A DNA stretch of 43,421 bases, from assembly GCA_016930015.1 (NCBI GenBank), contig JAFGHR010000096.1:1-43421 (forward strand), read 5' to 3'. The notes below the pieces were generated by a model that searched no databases, was not told the DNA's origin, and saw only the letters and a program-made list of their open reading frames with translations. The position numbers and the translations under genes were made by a program. The stretch is from Anaerolineae bacterium. Its GTDB lineage: Bacteria; Chloroflexota; Anaerolineae; Aggregatilineales; Aggregatilineaceae. This document shows, in pieces, positions 24,461-33,099 of the stretch. Every line of letters begins with the position of its first letter. Position 1 is the stretch's first letter.

Positions 24461-25429
24461 ATGACAGGCTTAGAGAGCACATTACGCGGCATTGTCCGGT
24501 CCGCGGCGCCGATTGTCATCGCGGGGCAGGGGGAGTTGATCACCGAACGAGCAGGCGTGATCAATCTATCGCTGGACGGCACAATCATGCTGTCGGCTAT
24601 GACGGCGCACGTCATCGCGCGTGAAACCGGCAGCCTGACACAGGCGGTGCTGGCGGCGATGCTGGTCGGGATGGCGGTGGCGTTTGTTGTTGTGTTTTCG
24701 AGTATTGCGCTGCGCCTGAGTCAGGTCGCCGTCGGGTTTATCCTGACGATTCTGTGCGCCGACTTGGCTATCTTCCTGGGCAAGCCGCATTTTAACCAGC
24801 CCGGCAAAGAAATTCCCCACGCGCCGATCCCGGTGTTGAAAGATATTCCGCTGCTGGGGCCGGTGTTTTTTGATCACAACATTCTCATTTACCTGTCACT
24901 GCTGCTGGTCGTCGCCGTCCTGTTTTATATTTACCGCACGCGGCCCGGCCTGACGCTGCGCAGCATCGGTGAACAGCCGGAAGCCGCTTTTGTACGCGGC
25001 ACGCCGGTTCAACTGCTGCGTTATGTGTATACGCTGGCGGGCGGGGCGCTGGTGGGGCTGGCCGGGGCGACGTATTCGCTGTCGGTCAAGCTCGGCTGGA
25101 AAGAAGACCTGTCCGGGGAGGGATGGATCGCGCTGGCGATCGTGATCTTTGGGCTGTGGATGCCGGGACGGGTCGCGCTGGGCGCGTATCTGATCGCCGG
25201 GCTGCGGTCGGTCGCCATCGACCTGCAAGACAACGATGTGATCGATCTCCCGGCGCAGATCGTGAACATGCTGCCCTGGTTCCTGATGATCATCACGTTG
25301 ATGATCGCGACCAGCGGCGTGCTCGAAAAGGTGGTGCGTTTCACGCCGGACCGGTTCAAACCGGCGGCGCGCCGCTTTTTACGGGCCGCACCGCCGCGCG
25401 CGCTCGGTACGCCGTTCGAAAAACACTAA
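24461..25429 (+). CDS. Nucleoside ABC transporter permease 2
   Basis: A 322-residue BPD_transp_2-family permease, the smaller partner (YufQ/NupC-like). Its N-terminus carries the family pattern GELITERAGVINLSLDGTIM, and the core shows hydrophobic helices up to about residue 290, with GLRSVAIDLQDN and a final ATSGVLEKVVRFTPDRF. It completes the importer made by the BMP lipoprotein, the double ATPase and permease 1. The ATG at 24461 starts MTGLESTLRGIV. It ends 9 bases before the end of the opposing glycosyltransferase gene. Confidence 0.93.
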   Translation: MTGLESTLRGIVRSAAPIVIAGQGELITERAGVINLSLDGTIMLSAMTAHVIARETGSLTQAVLAAMLVGMAVAFVVVFSSIALRLSQVAVGFILTILCADLAIFLGKPHFNQPGKEIPHAPIPVLKDIPLLGPVFFDHNILIYLSLLLVVAVLFYIYRTRPGLTLRSIGEQPEAAFVRGTPVQLLRYVYTLAGGALVGLAGATYSLSVKLGWKEDLSGEGWIALAIVIFGLWMPGRVALGAYLIAGLRSVAIDLQDNDVIDLPAQIVNMLPWFLMIITLMIATSGVLEKVVRFTPDRFKPAARRFLRAAPPRALGTPFEKH

Positions 25430-25438
25430 CGCCGCGGC

Positions 25439-26317
25439 TTAGAAGTAAAGATCGCGCCACGACGCGAGTGTGGTATCGGCCAGCTTCATGTCCGGCACCG
25501 TTGAGGCAAAATGTAAAAAGAAGCTGTTGATAAACGCCGCATTGACGCACAGTCGCCGTAACCGGTCGTGTTCCGGCTCGTTCCCCAGCATCCGGTTGAT
25601 TTTGCGCCCGAACCGGCTGCGCACGTCCATGGCGTATTTCGGTTTATTCCACAGAAACGGGTAGTACAGCGCTATATTGTTCATCCAACTGGCGTTAAAA
25701 CGCGGATCGATCCAGTGCACCATACCGGCTTTGACCAACTCATACGACAGGGGCCGCATTTCGGCATTCATGTTTTTTTCTTCGTAGTGGTGGTAGACAT
25801 GTTCAAATAGCTCGCGGTGGTGGTGCGGTGATAACACCATGACTCCGGTCTGGATCACATCGTTGATATCGTCCGGCAGCCCATACCGGGCGTGAAACTC
25901 GCGTCCGGTGAAGTTTTGAACCGCGTTGTCCTGGCCCCAATAGTCATACTTTCGAGTCAATGACTCGTGCACGTACCACGGTGTGGGCGTGGCAAAGCAC
26001 TCAACGCCGCCGACTTTATCCACCGGAATATCATCGACAATCGACGGTGATTGCGTTACATTGATCAGAATATCGGCGTCGATCCACACAACCCGATCGT
26101 AGGTGGCCGACCAATCCTGGCTCAGCACCAGGCATTTTTGCCAGGCGGGGTGCCGGTTTTGGGCGAGCGGGCTGTTGTCAAGCGGATCGGTGATGGCAAT
26201 CAGGTCGAAACCGTGCTTGTCCGCGTACGCTTGCCAGTTGGTAGCGCACACGTCTCGCCAGCATGTTTCATACGCTGCGCCGAGTGTAAGCGTAACCAGG
26301 GCTGTTTTTGGTGGCAT
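25439..26317 (-). CDS. Glycosyltransferase-like protein with DxD motif
   Basis: A 292-residue protein of GT-A appearance. VTLTLGAAYETC begins the nucleotide-binding fold, RVVWIDADILI holds a DxD-type motif for a metal-bound sugar nucleotide, and YWGQDNAVQNF and QTGVMVLSPHHHRELFEHVY resemble galactosyl/GT34- or GT8-like enzymes. The acceptor is unknown. The ATG at 26317 (MPPKTALVTL) is preferred to a TTG at 26338. It is on the opposite strand from the purine genes on both sides, converging with permease 2 and diverging from xpt, so it interrupts an otherwise same-sense cluster. Confidence 0.7.
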   Translation of the reverse strand: MPPKTALVTLTLGAAYETCWRDVCATNWQAYADKHGFDLIAITDPLDNSPLAQNRHPAWQKCLVLSQDWSATYDRVVWIDADILINVTQSPSIVDDIPVDKVGGVECFATPTPWYVHESLTRKYDYWGQDNAVQNFTGREFHARYGLPDDINDVIQTGVMVLSPHHHRELFEHVYHHYEEKNMNAEMRPLSYELVKAGMVHWIDPRFNASWMNNIALYYPFLWNKPKYAMDVRSRFGRKINRMLGNEPEHDRLRRLCVNAAFINSFFLHFASTVPDMKLADTTLASWRDLYF

Positions 26318-26458
26318 CAGGATAGGCTCTTTATACAAGGTGACAAAACCAAAGACGCTGGGTGCCGATTATAATGGACTGGTACCAGCCAAACAAAAAC
26401 GCGCGGCTGCCGCTTTTGCGAGGCTTGATGCTGATCAGCACAGTGAGGGAGAAACGAT

Positions 26459-27055
26459 ATGCAAGCACTCAAAGACCGGATCCGCGACGAGGGTAAATAT
26501 TTGGGCGACGGCATTTTGAAGATCGACGGCATTTTGAATCACCAGATGGACCCCAGCCTGATCAAGGCCATGGGCGAAGAAGTTGAACGCCGCTTCCGCG
26601 ATGCGAAGCCGGACCGTATTTTGACCGCCGAAGTATCAGGGATCGCGCCTGCATTGATGGCCGCGCTGGCGTTGAACGTGCCGATTGTGTACGCGCGTAA
26701 ACACAAACCGGTGACCATGTACGGCCCCATATTTTTAGAGACGGCCCCCAGCCATACCAAGGGCGGTGAAACGAACCTGATGGTTGCTGCCGAGTATCTC
26801 CCGGCGGGCGAGCGTGTGTTGATCGTCGATGACTTTTTGGCGTCCGGCAAAACGCTGTTAGCGCTGGCCCGTATGGTGCAGGAAGCCGGGTGTACGCTGG
26901 TCGGGATCGTGACCGTCGTCGAAAAGAGTTTTGAGGGCGGGCGCGAAAAACTGAGCGCTAAATATGATGTGCCGATTGAGTCCCTGGTGGTGATCACGCA
27001 CTTAGACGAACACCGGATCGTGTTTGCAGATGATCTCCCTCTGGATGAGGAGTAG
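26459..27055 (+). CDS. xpt: Xanthine phosphoribosyltransferase
   Basis: The 198-residue enzyme joins xanthine (or guanine) to PRPP to give XMP or GMP. The N-terminus MQALKDRIRDEGKYLGDGIL, then KIDGILNHQMDP, is very close to Bacillus Xpt. The PRPP-binding motif VLIVDDFLASGKT lies at residues 120-132. GGAG in GAGGGAGAAACGAT precedes the ATG at 26459. A -10-like TATAAT at 26370-26375 may start the transcript. It lies 6 bases before guaA, forming a salvage pair: Xpt makes XMP and GuaA turns it into GMP. No purine riboswitch was recognised in the leader. Confidence 0.93.
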   Translation: MQALKDRIRDEGKYLGDGILKIDGILNHQMDPSLIKAMGEEVERRFRDAKPDRILTAEVSGIAPALMAALALNVPIVYARKHKPVTMYGPIFLETAPSHTKGGETNLMVAAEYLPAGERVLIVDDFLASGKTLLALARMVQEAGCTLVGIVTVVEKSFEGGREKLSAKYDVPIESLVVITHLDEHRIVFADDLPLDEE

Positions 27056-27061
27056 CAGCCG

Positions 27062-28612
27062 GTGTCCCATGCGAGCGGCGGAATCGCCATTCTGGACTAC
27101 GGTTCACAAACCGCCCAGTTGATCGCGCGGCGGGTGCGCGAACTGGGTGTATACGCGGCGCTGCTGCCCTACACGACGACGGTGGAGCAGGCTCACGGCG
27201 CCGTGCCGGACCTGCGCGGCGTGATTCTGTCCGGTGGCCCGCCGAGCGCTTACGAAGCCGGTGCCCCCCGCCTGCCGGATTGGGTGCTGGCGAGCGAGCT
27301 GCCGGTGTTGGGCATTTGTTACGGTATGCAGTTGGTGACCCTGGCCTTTGGCGGCGAGGTCGCGCCCGCTGCACAGCACGAATACGGCATGACGCCGATT
27401 ACGATCGTCAAACCGGGGAAACTGTTCGCCGGTTTGGAAACGACACAAACCGTCTGGATGAGTCATGGCGATCGTATCGAGCGCCCGCCGGATGGGTTCG
27501 ACGTGCTGGCGCGGTCGGATAACGCGCCGTTTGCGGCGATCGGACACCTGGAACGCGGCGTGTTTGGCGTGCAGTTTCACCCGGAAGTGGTGCATACCGA
27601 ACACGGCGCGGCCATGCTGCGGAACTTTGTGATCGGCGTGTGTAACGCAAAAACCGGCTGGACACCCGAAAACTTCATCGACGCCAGCGTCCAGGCGATC
27701 CGTGAGCAGGTCGGCGCGGGGCGCGTGCTGCTGGGCATGAGCGGCGGCGTGGATTCGGCGGTGGCCGGGGCGCTGATTCACCGCGCGGTCGGATCGCAGC
27801 TTGTGCCGGTATTTGTCAATCATGGCATGCTGCGCCAGGGTGAAGCGGATGCCGTCGTGCAGATGGGGCGGTCGCTGAACTGGAATCTGGTGGCCGTGGA
27901 CGCCACCGAGGATTTTCTTGATAGGCTGCGGGGCGTGACCGATCCCGAAGAAAAACGGGTGATCATCGGCACGATGTTCGCCGAGGTGTTCGAGCGCGAA
28001 GCGTCCCGCCAGGGCCAGCTTGACTGGCTGGCGCAGGGCACGATCTACCCGGATGTGATCGAGAGCGCGGGAACCGGTCGGCCCGGTGCGCGCCGCATCA
28101 AGTCGCATCACAACGTGGGCGGGCTGCCAGATCGTCTGAAAGATCGCTTGGTCGAGCCGCTGCGCGACCTGTTCAAGGATGAAGTGCGAGCGGTTGGCTC
28201 GCTGCTCGGTTTACCGGACACGGTTGTATGGCGCCAGCCGTTCCCCGGTCCGGGGTTGAGTGTGCGCTGCGTGGGTCAGGTCACGTGGGAGCGGTTGGAA
28301 GTGCTGCGTGCCGCCGATTTTGTTTTCCTGGATGAATTACGTGCCGCCGGTGTGATGGATTCCATAGCGCAGGCGTTCGCGGTGCTGCTGCCGGTGCGCA
28401 GCGTGGGCGTGATGGGCGACAACCGCACGTACGACGAGGTGATCGTGCTGCGAGCCGTGACCACCACCGATTTTATGACGGCGAATTGGGCGCGGCTGGA
28501 TCATGACCTGCTGGCGCGTATCAGCAGCCGGATCGTGAACGAGGTCAAAGGTGTGAACCGGGTGATGTACGATATCTCGACCAAGCCGCCCGCCACGATT
28601 GAATGGGAATGA
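27062..28612 (+). CDS. guaA: GMP synthase (glutamine-hydrolysing)
   Basis: A 516-residue two-domain enzyme that aminates XMP to GMP. The glutamine amidotransferase domain (about residues 8-195) shows [18 protein letters not shown], the nucleophile in GICYGMQL (Cys86) and the His/Glu of GVQFHPEV. The ATP-pyrophosphatase domain has the P-loop [26 protein letters not shown] and the C-terminal [11 protein letters not shown], the dimerisation and XMP-binding end. The length is normal (about 510-525). The start is GTG at 27062 with GAGGAG about 9 bases upstream. It follows xpt by 6 bases. Confidence 0.97.
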   Translation: MSHASGGIAILDYGSQTAQLIARRVRELGVYAALLPYTTTVEQAHGAVPDLRGVILSGGPPSAYEAGAPRLPDWVLASELPVLGICYGMQLVTLAFGGEVAPAAQHEYGMTPITIVKPGKLFAGLETTQTVWMSHGDRIERPPDGFDVLARSDNAPFAAIGHLERGVFGVQFHPEVVHTEHGAAMLRNFVIGVCNAKTGWTPENFIDASVQAIREQVGAGRVLLGMSGGVDSAVAGALIHRAVGSQLVPVFVNHGMLRQGEADAVVQMGRSLNWNLVAVDATEDFLDRLRGVTDPEEKRVIIGTMFAEVFEREASRQGQLDWLAQGTIYPDVIESAGTGRPGARRIKSHHNVGGLPDRLKDRLVEPLRDLFKDEVRAVGSLLGLPDTVVWRQPFPGPGLSVRCVGQVTWERLEVLRAADFVFLDELRAAGVMDSIAQAFAVLLPVRSVGVMGDNRTYDEVIVLRAVTTTDFMTANWARLDHDLLARISSRIVNEVKGVNRVMYDISTKPPATIEWE

Positions 28613-28613
28613 A

Positions 28614-28643
28614 TTGAGTGGGAATGAGCAGGTAGTGTATACT
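28614..28643 (+). promoter_or_regulatory. Predicted promoter of the TIR-WD40 gene
   Basis: TTGAGT (28614-28619), an 18-base spacer and TATACT (28638-28643), starting two bases after the guaA stop and 52 bases before the ATG at 28696. Confidence 0.6.
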
Positions 28644-28695
28644 TGACGGTGTCTTAAATGTGTTTAGCTTTTTCTGGACGCCGGAACAACCTGCC

Positions 28696-30051
28696 ATGAC
28701 ACGAATCTTTATCAGCCATGCGACCGAGAACGACGACTTTGTGACCCGGCTGGCTGCCGATCTCCGCGCCGCCGATCTGGACACGTGGGTCGATCACGAA
28801 AATATTCGCCCCAGCCAGGATTGGGACGCCGCCGTCGAGTCGGCGCTGGAGTCATCCGGCGCGATGGTGCTCGTGTTGTCACCGGATGCGGTCGCCTCCC
28901 AAAATGTTAAGGTCGAGTGGAGCTATTACCTGGAACTCGGCAAACCCGTGTATCCCGTTTTGCTGCAAGACTGTGAAGCCCCCTTTCGCCTGCGGTTGTT
29001 TCAACGCGTGGATTTGTGCAAAGACTACGACAAAGCGCTGCAAAGGCTGCTGTCGGCGCTGGCGAGCGGCCAACCCGCGCCCCGATCCACACGGTCGCGC
29101 AAAGCCGTCAAGGCCGATTTGCGTATCACGCCGCGCACGGCGCGCCAGGTGGACGCGCTGCTGGTGCTCAGCGGGCACCGTAACAGTGTCAAAAGTGTGG
29201 CGTTCAGCCGGGATGGCACGCTGCTCGCGTCCGGCTCCGAAGATAAAAACGTGCGCTTGTGGTATACCACGCGCCGCACCCGGATTCGGATGTTGATCGG
29301 CCATGAAAAGCCGGTGACCACGGTCGCCTTCAGTCCGAACGGGGGCATTCTGGCGTCCGCATCAGAAGATCGCACGATCCGGCTGTGGGATGTGGCCAAG
29401 CGCTACGGGATCACGGCGTTTCGCAGTCACACTGGCAGCGTGAACGGGCTGGTCTTCAGCCCGGACGGGGCGACGTTAGCGTCCGCTTCGGATGATGGTA
29501 ATGTACGTTTGTGGAACATGAAAAAACGCCAGCCGGGCGGTGTGCTGGCCGGGCATGACGGGCCGGTAAATGATGTCGCCTTCAGTCCCGACGGGGCGAT
29601 CCTGGTGTCGGCGGGCGCAGATATGGCGGTGCGGGTGTGGAACGTGGCCGACCGGCGCGAAGAATCCGCGATCGCCGTGTCCGACAGTGTGCGGCGGCTG
29701 GCCTTCAGCCCGGATGGTGAGCTGTTAGCGCTGGCCCTGGATGGCAGCGGCGTGGCCGTGTTTAATATGGCGACTCAAACGCGGCCAGGCACCATTTTTT
29801 ACGCCGATTACAACGCCAACTGTGTACGCGGTGTGGCCTTCAGCCCGGATGGTGTGCTGCTGGCGATGGCCTCGTTGGATGGCAGCGTCCGGCTGTGGCG
29901 CGTGGCCGATCTCGGCCAGTCAAAACGGGCGCTGCGGGCGCTGCGCGGTCACGAGGGGGGATTGTGTGACGTCGCATTCAGCCCGGATGGGCAGCTTTTA
30001 GCGACGGCTTCACACGATGACACGCTCCGGCTGTGGAGCGTGATGCATTAG
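28696..30051 (+). CDS. TIR domain protein with seven WD40 repeats
   Basis: A 451-residue protein. Residues 1-122 form a TIR domain: RIFISHATENDDFVTRLAAD, then DTWVDHENI, VLVLSPDAVAS and the NVKVEWSYYLELGKPVYPVL stretch. Glu74 in VEW sits where NAD-cleaving TIR domains carry the catalytic Glu. A basic linker (about 123-150) leads to seven WD40 repeats (about 155-451), each with an F-SPDG-like turn and a W or F strand end, enough for a complete seven-bladed propeller. Blade 5 is the most diverged. The start is ATG 28696. Known TIR-WD40 proteins act in NAD-linked defence or signalling; here there is no partner gene, so a defence role is inferred only. Confidence 0.9.
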   Translation: MTRIFISHATENDDFVTRLAADLRAADLDTWVDHENIRPSQDWDAAVESALESSGAMVLVLSPDAVASQNVKVEWSYYLELGKPVYPVLLQDCEAPFRLRLFQRVDLCKDYDKALQRLLSALASGQPAPRSTRSRKAVKADLRITPRTARQVDALLVLSGHRNSVKSVAFSRDGTLLASGSEDKNVRLWYTTRRTRIRMLIGHEKPVTTVAFSPNGGILASASEDRTIRLWDVAKRYGITAFRSHTGSVNGLVFSPDGATLASASDDGNVRLWNMKKRQPGGVLAGHDGPVNDVAFSPDGAILVSAGADMAVRVWNVADRREESAIAVSDSVRRLAFSPDGELLALALDGSGVAVFNMATQTRPGTIFYADYNANCVRGVAFSPDGVLLAMASLDGSVRLWRVADLGQSKRALRALRGHEGGLCDVAFSPDGQLLATASHDDTLRLWSVMH

Positions 30052-30081
30052 CCTGGGTCGTGCTGGCCGTCTTCCGAGAAC

Positions 30082-30125
30082 AAAAAAGCCCGCCGCCTGG
30101 TGTGTGACAGGGGCGGGTTTTTTTA
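30082..30125. terminator. Bidirectional terminator between TIR-WD40 and the CMD gene
   Basis: AAAAAAGCCCGCC and GGCGGGTTTTTTT flank an inner CCTG/CAGG pairing, giving a long hairpin with A-rich left and T-rich right sides. It can stop the TIR-WD40 transcript on the plus strand and the CMD-family gene on the minus strand. Confidence 0.85.
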
Positions 30126-30145
30126 GTTGTTTTGGACAGCCAGCG

Positions 30146-30496
30146 TTACGCAGAAACAGCCATAAACTGTTCGAGGGCTTCCAGCGCCTCGCAGCCGTAC
30201 ATCACCGACGGCCCGCCGCCCATCAACACGGCAACGCCGATCGTTTCAGCGATCTCTTCGCGGCTGGCGCCTGCTGCGAGTGCGTCATGTATGTGGAACG
30301 CAATACATCCGTCACAGTGCACCGCGATCGCAATACCAAGCGCGATCAACTCTTTGACTTTGGCGCTAAGGACACCATCGCCCCCACCCGCTTTGTGCAG
30401 TTGGGCAAACGCCTTCATCGTATCGGGGATTTCCTGCCCCAACTGTCCCATCAACTCGCGCATATGCTCGTAGTGTTCTGGAAAATTCTTCGACAT
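30146..30496 (-). CDS. Carboxymuconolactone decarboxylase/AhpD-family protein
   Basis: A 116-residue protein with the AhpD core: KVKELIALGIAIAVHCDGCI, including the redox-type C61-x2-C64, and His68 in FHIHDALAAGAS, followed by REEIAETIGVAVLMGGGPSV. AhpD-like proteins act as small thiol peroxidase reductants or decarboxylases, mostly in the cytosol as oligomers. The ATG at 30496 follows GGGAG by about 9 bases; an open extension to 30523 has no ribosome site. It stands alone, so the redox partner is not visible here. Confidence 0.88.
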   Translation of the reverse strand: MSKNFPEHYEHMRELMGQLGQEIPDTMKAFAQLHKAGGGDGVLSAKVKELIALGIAIAVHCDGCIAFHIHDALAAGASREEIAETIGVAVLMGGGPSVMYGCEALEALEQFMAVSA

Positions 30497-30776
30497 ACCA
30501 TTGACTCCCTGTTTACTACCCAATGTTGACCTCTATGATACATGGCTGCGAATGGGATTGTTAGTGATATTTTCCGTAATTAATAGTGATTTTTTTCACA
30601 ATATGTTTCTCATAGCAGAACTCTGGATGATTGTGCTTTTACGCGTGGCCGCGCGCGTGTAAGCCGTTCTTTTTGCCCCAAATCTGGAAGTTACCCGTAA
30701 AATGTTTCCCCCTGAAAAACCTATGCTACAATGCCAGTAAGTGATGGCGCGAAGTAAGACGGGAGCGAATATTATC

Positions 30777-31715
30777 ATGAAACCATTTGAACCCGCCTAT
30801 CGCCGCCTGCTGCGTGAAGGGGAACTGCCGGAACGCGCCCGGTTAGCCTGGGATGCGCTCAAGGACTGTAACCTTTGCGCGTGGGACTGCCATATCGACC
30901 GGACGCACAAAGTCGGATTCTGCCGCACGGGTGCCGAGGCCATCGTCAGCAGCGCGTTCCCTCACATGGGTGAGGAAGACCCGCTGCGCGGGTTTCGCGG
31001 CTCCGGCACCATCTTTTTTTCGCTGTGCAACATGCGCTGCCAGTTTTGCCAGAATTACGAGATCAGCCAGCAGGGGCAGGGCCGCACCGCCAGCGTTGAG
31101 CAGATTGCCGCGATGGCGCTGCAACTTCAAGGGTTGGGCTGTCACAACATCAACTTTGTGTCGCCCAGCCACGTGATCCCGCAGATCATCAATGCCGTAG
31201 CGATTGCCGCCGGTGCCGGGCTTAACATCCCGCTGGTGTATAACACAGGCGGTTATGACTCGCTGGCCGGGCTGCGCCTGTTAGATGGCATCATCGACAT
31301 TTACATGCCGGATATGAAATACGCCGACCCCGAAACAGCCCAAAAGTATTCCAAAATTCTCGATTACCCGGCCCGTAATCAGGCGGCTGTCCGTGAAATG
31401 CACCGCCAGGTCGGTGATCTCCGGCTGGACGAGGATGGAATCGCGACGAGAGGGCTGCTGGTGCGGCACCTGGTGCTGCCTGATGAGTTAGCCGGAACCG
31501 CTGAGATCGTGCGTTTTTTGGCTGAGGAAATATCGCTCAGCACCTATATTAATATCATGGGGCAATATCGACCGGCATGGCATGTGCAAGAGCGGGATAT
31601 CGCCCCGCTCAACCGCCCGGTAACACATGCTGAGGTCGAAGAAGCAAAATCCCTGGCGCGGAGAGCCGGGTTACGCCTGGATCAACGCCGGGGGTGGTCC
31701 GCGCGGCTGCTGTAA
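30777..31715 (+). CDS. Radical SAM protein, PflX/PflA-like
   Basis: A 312-residue radical SAM enzyme. The Fe-S motif CNMRCQFC (C84, C88, C91) binds the SAM-reducing cluster. Upstream are four further cysteines (C31, C34, C38, C49) of an extra cluster or zinc site. The body shows the HNINFVSPSHVIPQIINA stretch and DIYMPDMKYADPETAQKYSK, as in the PflX (COG1313) group of uncharacterised activating-enzyme-like proteins. The target is unknown. The ATG at 30777 has GGGAG about 11 bases upstream. A longer frame to the GTG at 30741 begins near a possible -10 (TACAAT 30727-30732), so it would be nearly leaderless. The EF-Tu-like gene follows 37 bases later. Confidence 0.88.
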   Translation: MKPFEPAYRRLLREGELPERARLAWDALKDCNLCAWDCHIDRTHKVGFCRTGAEAIVSSAFPHMGEEDPLRGFRGSGTIFFSLCNMRCQFCQNYEISQQGQGRTASVEQIAAMALQLQGLGCHNINFVSPSHVIPQIINAVAIAAGAGLNIPLVYNTGGYDSLAGLRLLDGIIDIYMPDMKYADPETAQKYSKILDYPARNQAAVREMHRQVGDLRLDEDGIATRGLLVRHLVLPDELAGTAEIVRFLAEEISLSTYINIMGQYRPAWHVQERDIAPLNRPVTHAEVEEAKSLARRAGLRLDQRRGWSARLL

Positions 31716-31752
31716 CCGGGCGTATAACTATTTTTGGGGAGGGAGCTTTGAT

Positions 31753-32031
31753 ATGGATGGATATCAGTACGTTGGCGTGGTGACGCAGTATTTCAATAAG
31801 ATCAGCGTGGCCGCGATTCTGCTGGAAGACGCACTTTACGTGGACGACTGGATTTTGTTCTACGGCCCGCGCACCGAGTTTGAACAGCAGGTGCTCTCTA
31901 TGCAGTTGAATCACGAAGTGATTGATCACGGCGAACTGGGTGAAGAAATCGCGATCAAGGTTGTTGAGCCGGTGCATGAGGGCGATGAAGTGTTTTTGCT
32001 GCTCGACAAGGCCGAAGATGATCGGTTCTAG
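31753..32031 (+). CDS. Miniature translation-elongation-factor-like protein
   Basis: A 92-residue protein made of one EF-Tu domain-2-like beta barrel: VGVVTQYFNKISVAAILLED, then the VDDWILFYGP turn, TEFEQQVLSMQLNHEVID and the EEIAIKVVEPVHEGDEVFLL end. It has no GTPase domain. Small stand-alone proteins of this kind ('translation elongation factor-like') occur in archaea and some bacteria, often beside U32 peptidases or radical SAM genes; their function is unclear. The ATG at 31753 has GGGGAGGG upstream. It shares a transcript with the radical SAM gene upstream. Confidence 0.8.
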   Translation: MDGYQYVGVVTQYFNKISVAAILLEDALYVDDWILFYGPRTEFEQQVLSMQLNHEVIDHGELGEEIAIKVVEPVHEGDEVFLLLDKAEDDRF

Positions 32032-32055
32032 GCCACGCCAACAAACCCAGCGGCG

Positions 32056-32730
32056 TTAGCGAATGCCGCTGCTGCCTGATAGCTGCTCGATGGTGCGGCG
32101 CGGGCTGTCGGCCTCGACGCCCATGGTTTCATGGGCAGAATTATAGTCATATTTGCGCATGAACTCCGACAGGTCGAATTGCAGCCGTGACCAGATATCC
32201 TGCTGAATGGCGAGTAAGTGCGCTTTGGCGCGGATCAGTCCCGGCAGTTCCAGCGCCTGGCGCAGGTGCGGTAAACAGATGCCCGCCGAGCGGCTGAAGG
32301 CACCGGTAAACGTGTCGTGTTCCAGGTGTTCTAACAGGTTGCGCAGCAGGTGTTCTTCGACGATGGCCTGATGTGTGCAAGCCGGGCAGGGACCTTTGGG
32401 TTGGAGCGCGGCGGCGGCTCTGGTCACCTGGCGTTTGCCGCCGTCGGCACCGACACGCCCCATATCGTTCAGCATGTGCCGGATCACACCTTCGTACAGC
32501 ACCGCGACACCGAGCGCGCTGGCGTTGATATGGTTTTGAATGTGCCACGCGTGCGTTGGGCAAAACCCGCGTGCGGCGCGTACAGCCTCATGGGTAGCGG
32601 GTTTGTTAACGTATTCGTAGATCGTACTGTCCAGGTAATGGTGTACGCTGTCCAGGGTCAGGCGGCAGATCGGGCAGGCGGGTTGTTCGAAAGCTTCGAG
32701 CAGCCGGTAGGCGTGTGATGATAACGTCAT
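32056..32730 (-). CDS. DUF6062-family Cys/His-rich protein
   Basis: A 224-residue protein built from two similar halves. The first has CPIC (C19, C22) then GFCPTH (C57, H60). The second has CPAC (C115, C118) then GICLPH (C152, H155). Each half therefore offers a CxxC plus CxxH set that could bind zinc or an iron-sulfur cluster, suggesting an internal duplication. This matches the DUF6062 family pattern seen in Chloroflexota; no function is known. The ATG at 32730 starts MTLSSHAYRLLE. It converges with the EF-Tu-like gene, with a short palindrome (CAGCGGC/GCCGCTG) at the junction, near 32049-32072. Confidence 0.75.
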   Translation of the reverse strand: MTLSSHAYRLLEAFEQPACPICRLTLDSVHHYLDSTIYEYVNKPATHEAVRAARGFCPTHAWHIQNHINASALGVAVLYEGVIRHMLNDMGRVGADGGKRQVTRAAAALQPKGPCPACTHQAIVEEHLLRNLLEHLEHDTFTGAFSRSAGICLPHLRQALELPGLIRAKAHLLAIQQDIWSRLQFDLSEFMRKYDYNSAHETMGVEADSPRRTIEQLSGSSGIR

Positions 32731-32881
32731 AAGCAGGTGTTCCGTTGTGTGCGAACCGGTGATCCGCCGGACTGATACCAGGGTGAACCACCGATCCTTA
32801 CGAGCCAGTGGCTAGATTATAACGCGCTGTGGGCCGGGGTGGAGCGCGTGGGGGTGTGCTCGTCACAATGCGATAACGCTA

Positions 32882-32910
32882 TTGTCAAGATCGGCGGGTT
32901 CGTGTAAGAT
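32882..32910 (+). promoter_or_regulatory. Predicted promoter of the tRNA pair
   Basis: TTGTCA (32882-32887), a 17-base spacer and TAAGAT (32905-32910), 17 bases before the tRNA-Gly 5' end. It probably drives both tRNAs. Confidence 0.75.
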
Positions 32911-32927
32911 ACAAACAGGTTTGAACA

Positions 32928-33001
32928 GCGGGCATGGTGTAGTGGTAACACAACAGCCTTCCAAGCTGTTATCACGGGTTCGAGTCCCGTTGCCCGCTCC
33001 A
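32928..33001 (+). tRNA. tRNA-Gly (anticodon TCC)
   Basis: A 74-base cloverleaf. The acceptor stem GCGGGCA/TGCCCGC is perfect, the anticodon stem ACAGC/GCTGT encloses CTTCCAA (anticodon TCC), and the T-loop is TTCGAGT. The discriminator T is followed by encoded CCA. Confidence 0.97.
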
Positions 33002-33026
33002 CGATCCCCAATAAACCGCGTCATGC

Positions 33027-33099
33027 GGGCCTGTAGCTCAGCGGTCAGAGCAGCCGGCTCATAACCGGTCGGTCGCAGGTTCGAATCCTGCCGGGCCCA
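33027..33099 (+). tRNA. tRNA with CAT anticodon (elongator Met or Ile2)
   Basis: A 73-base cloverleaf with acceptor GGGCCTG/CGGGCCC. Anticodon stem GCCGG/CCGGT (one G-T pair) encloses CTCATAA, anticodon CAT. The first pair is G-C, so it is not the initiator tRNA. The D-arm and the GGTCG variable loop look like the lysidine-modified tRNA-Ile2 type, but elongator Met cannot be excluded. CCA is not encoded. Confidence 0.9.

Noticed and set aside
27104..28111. A 335-codon antisense frame opposite guaA
   Set aside because: guaA is unambiguous, and the antisense frame has no known domain or ribosome site.
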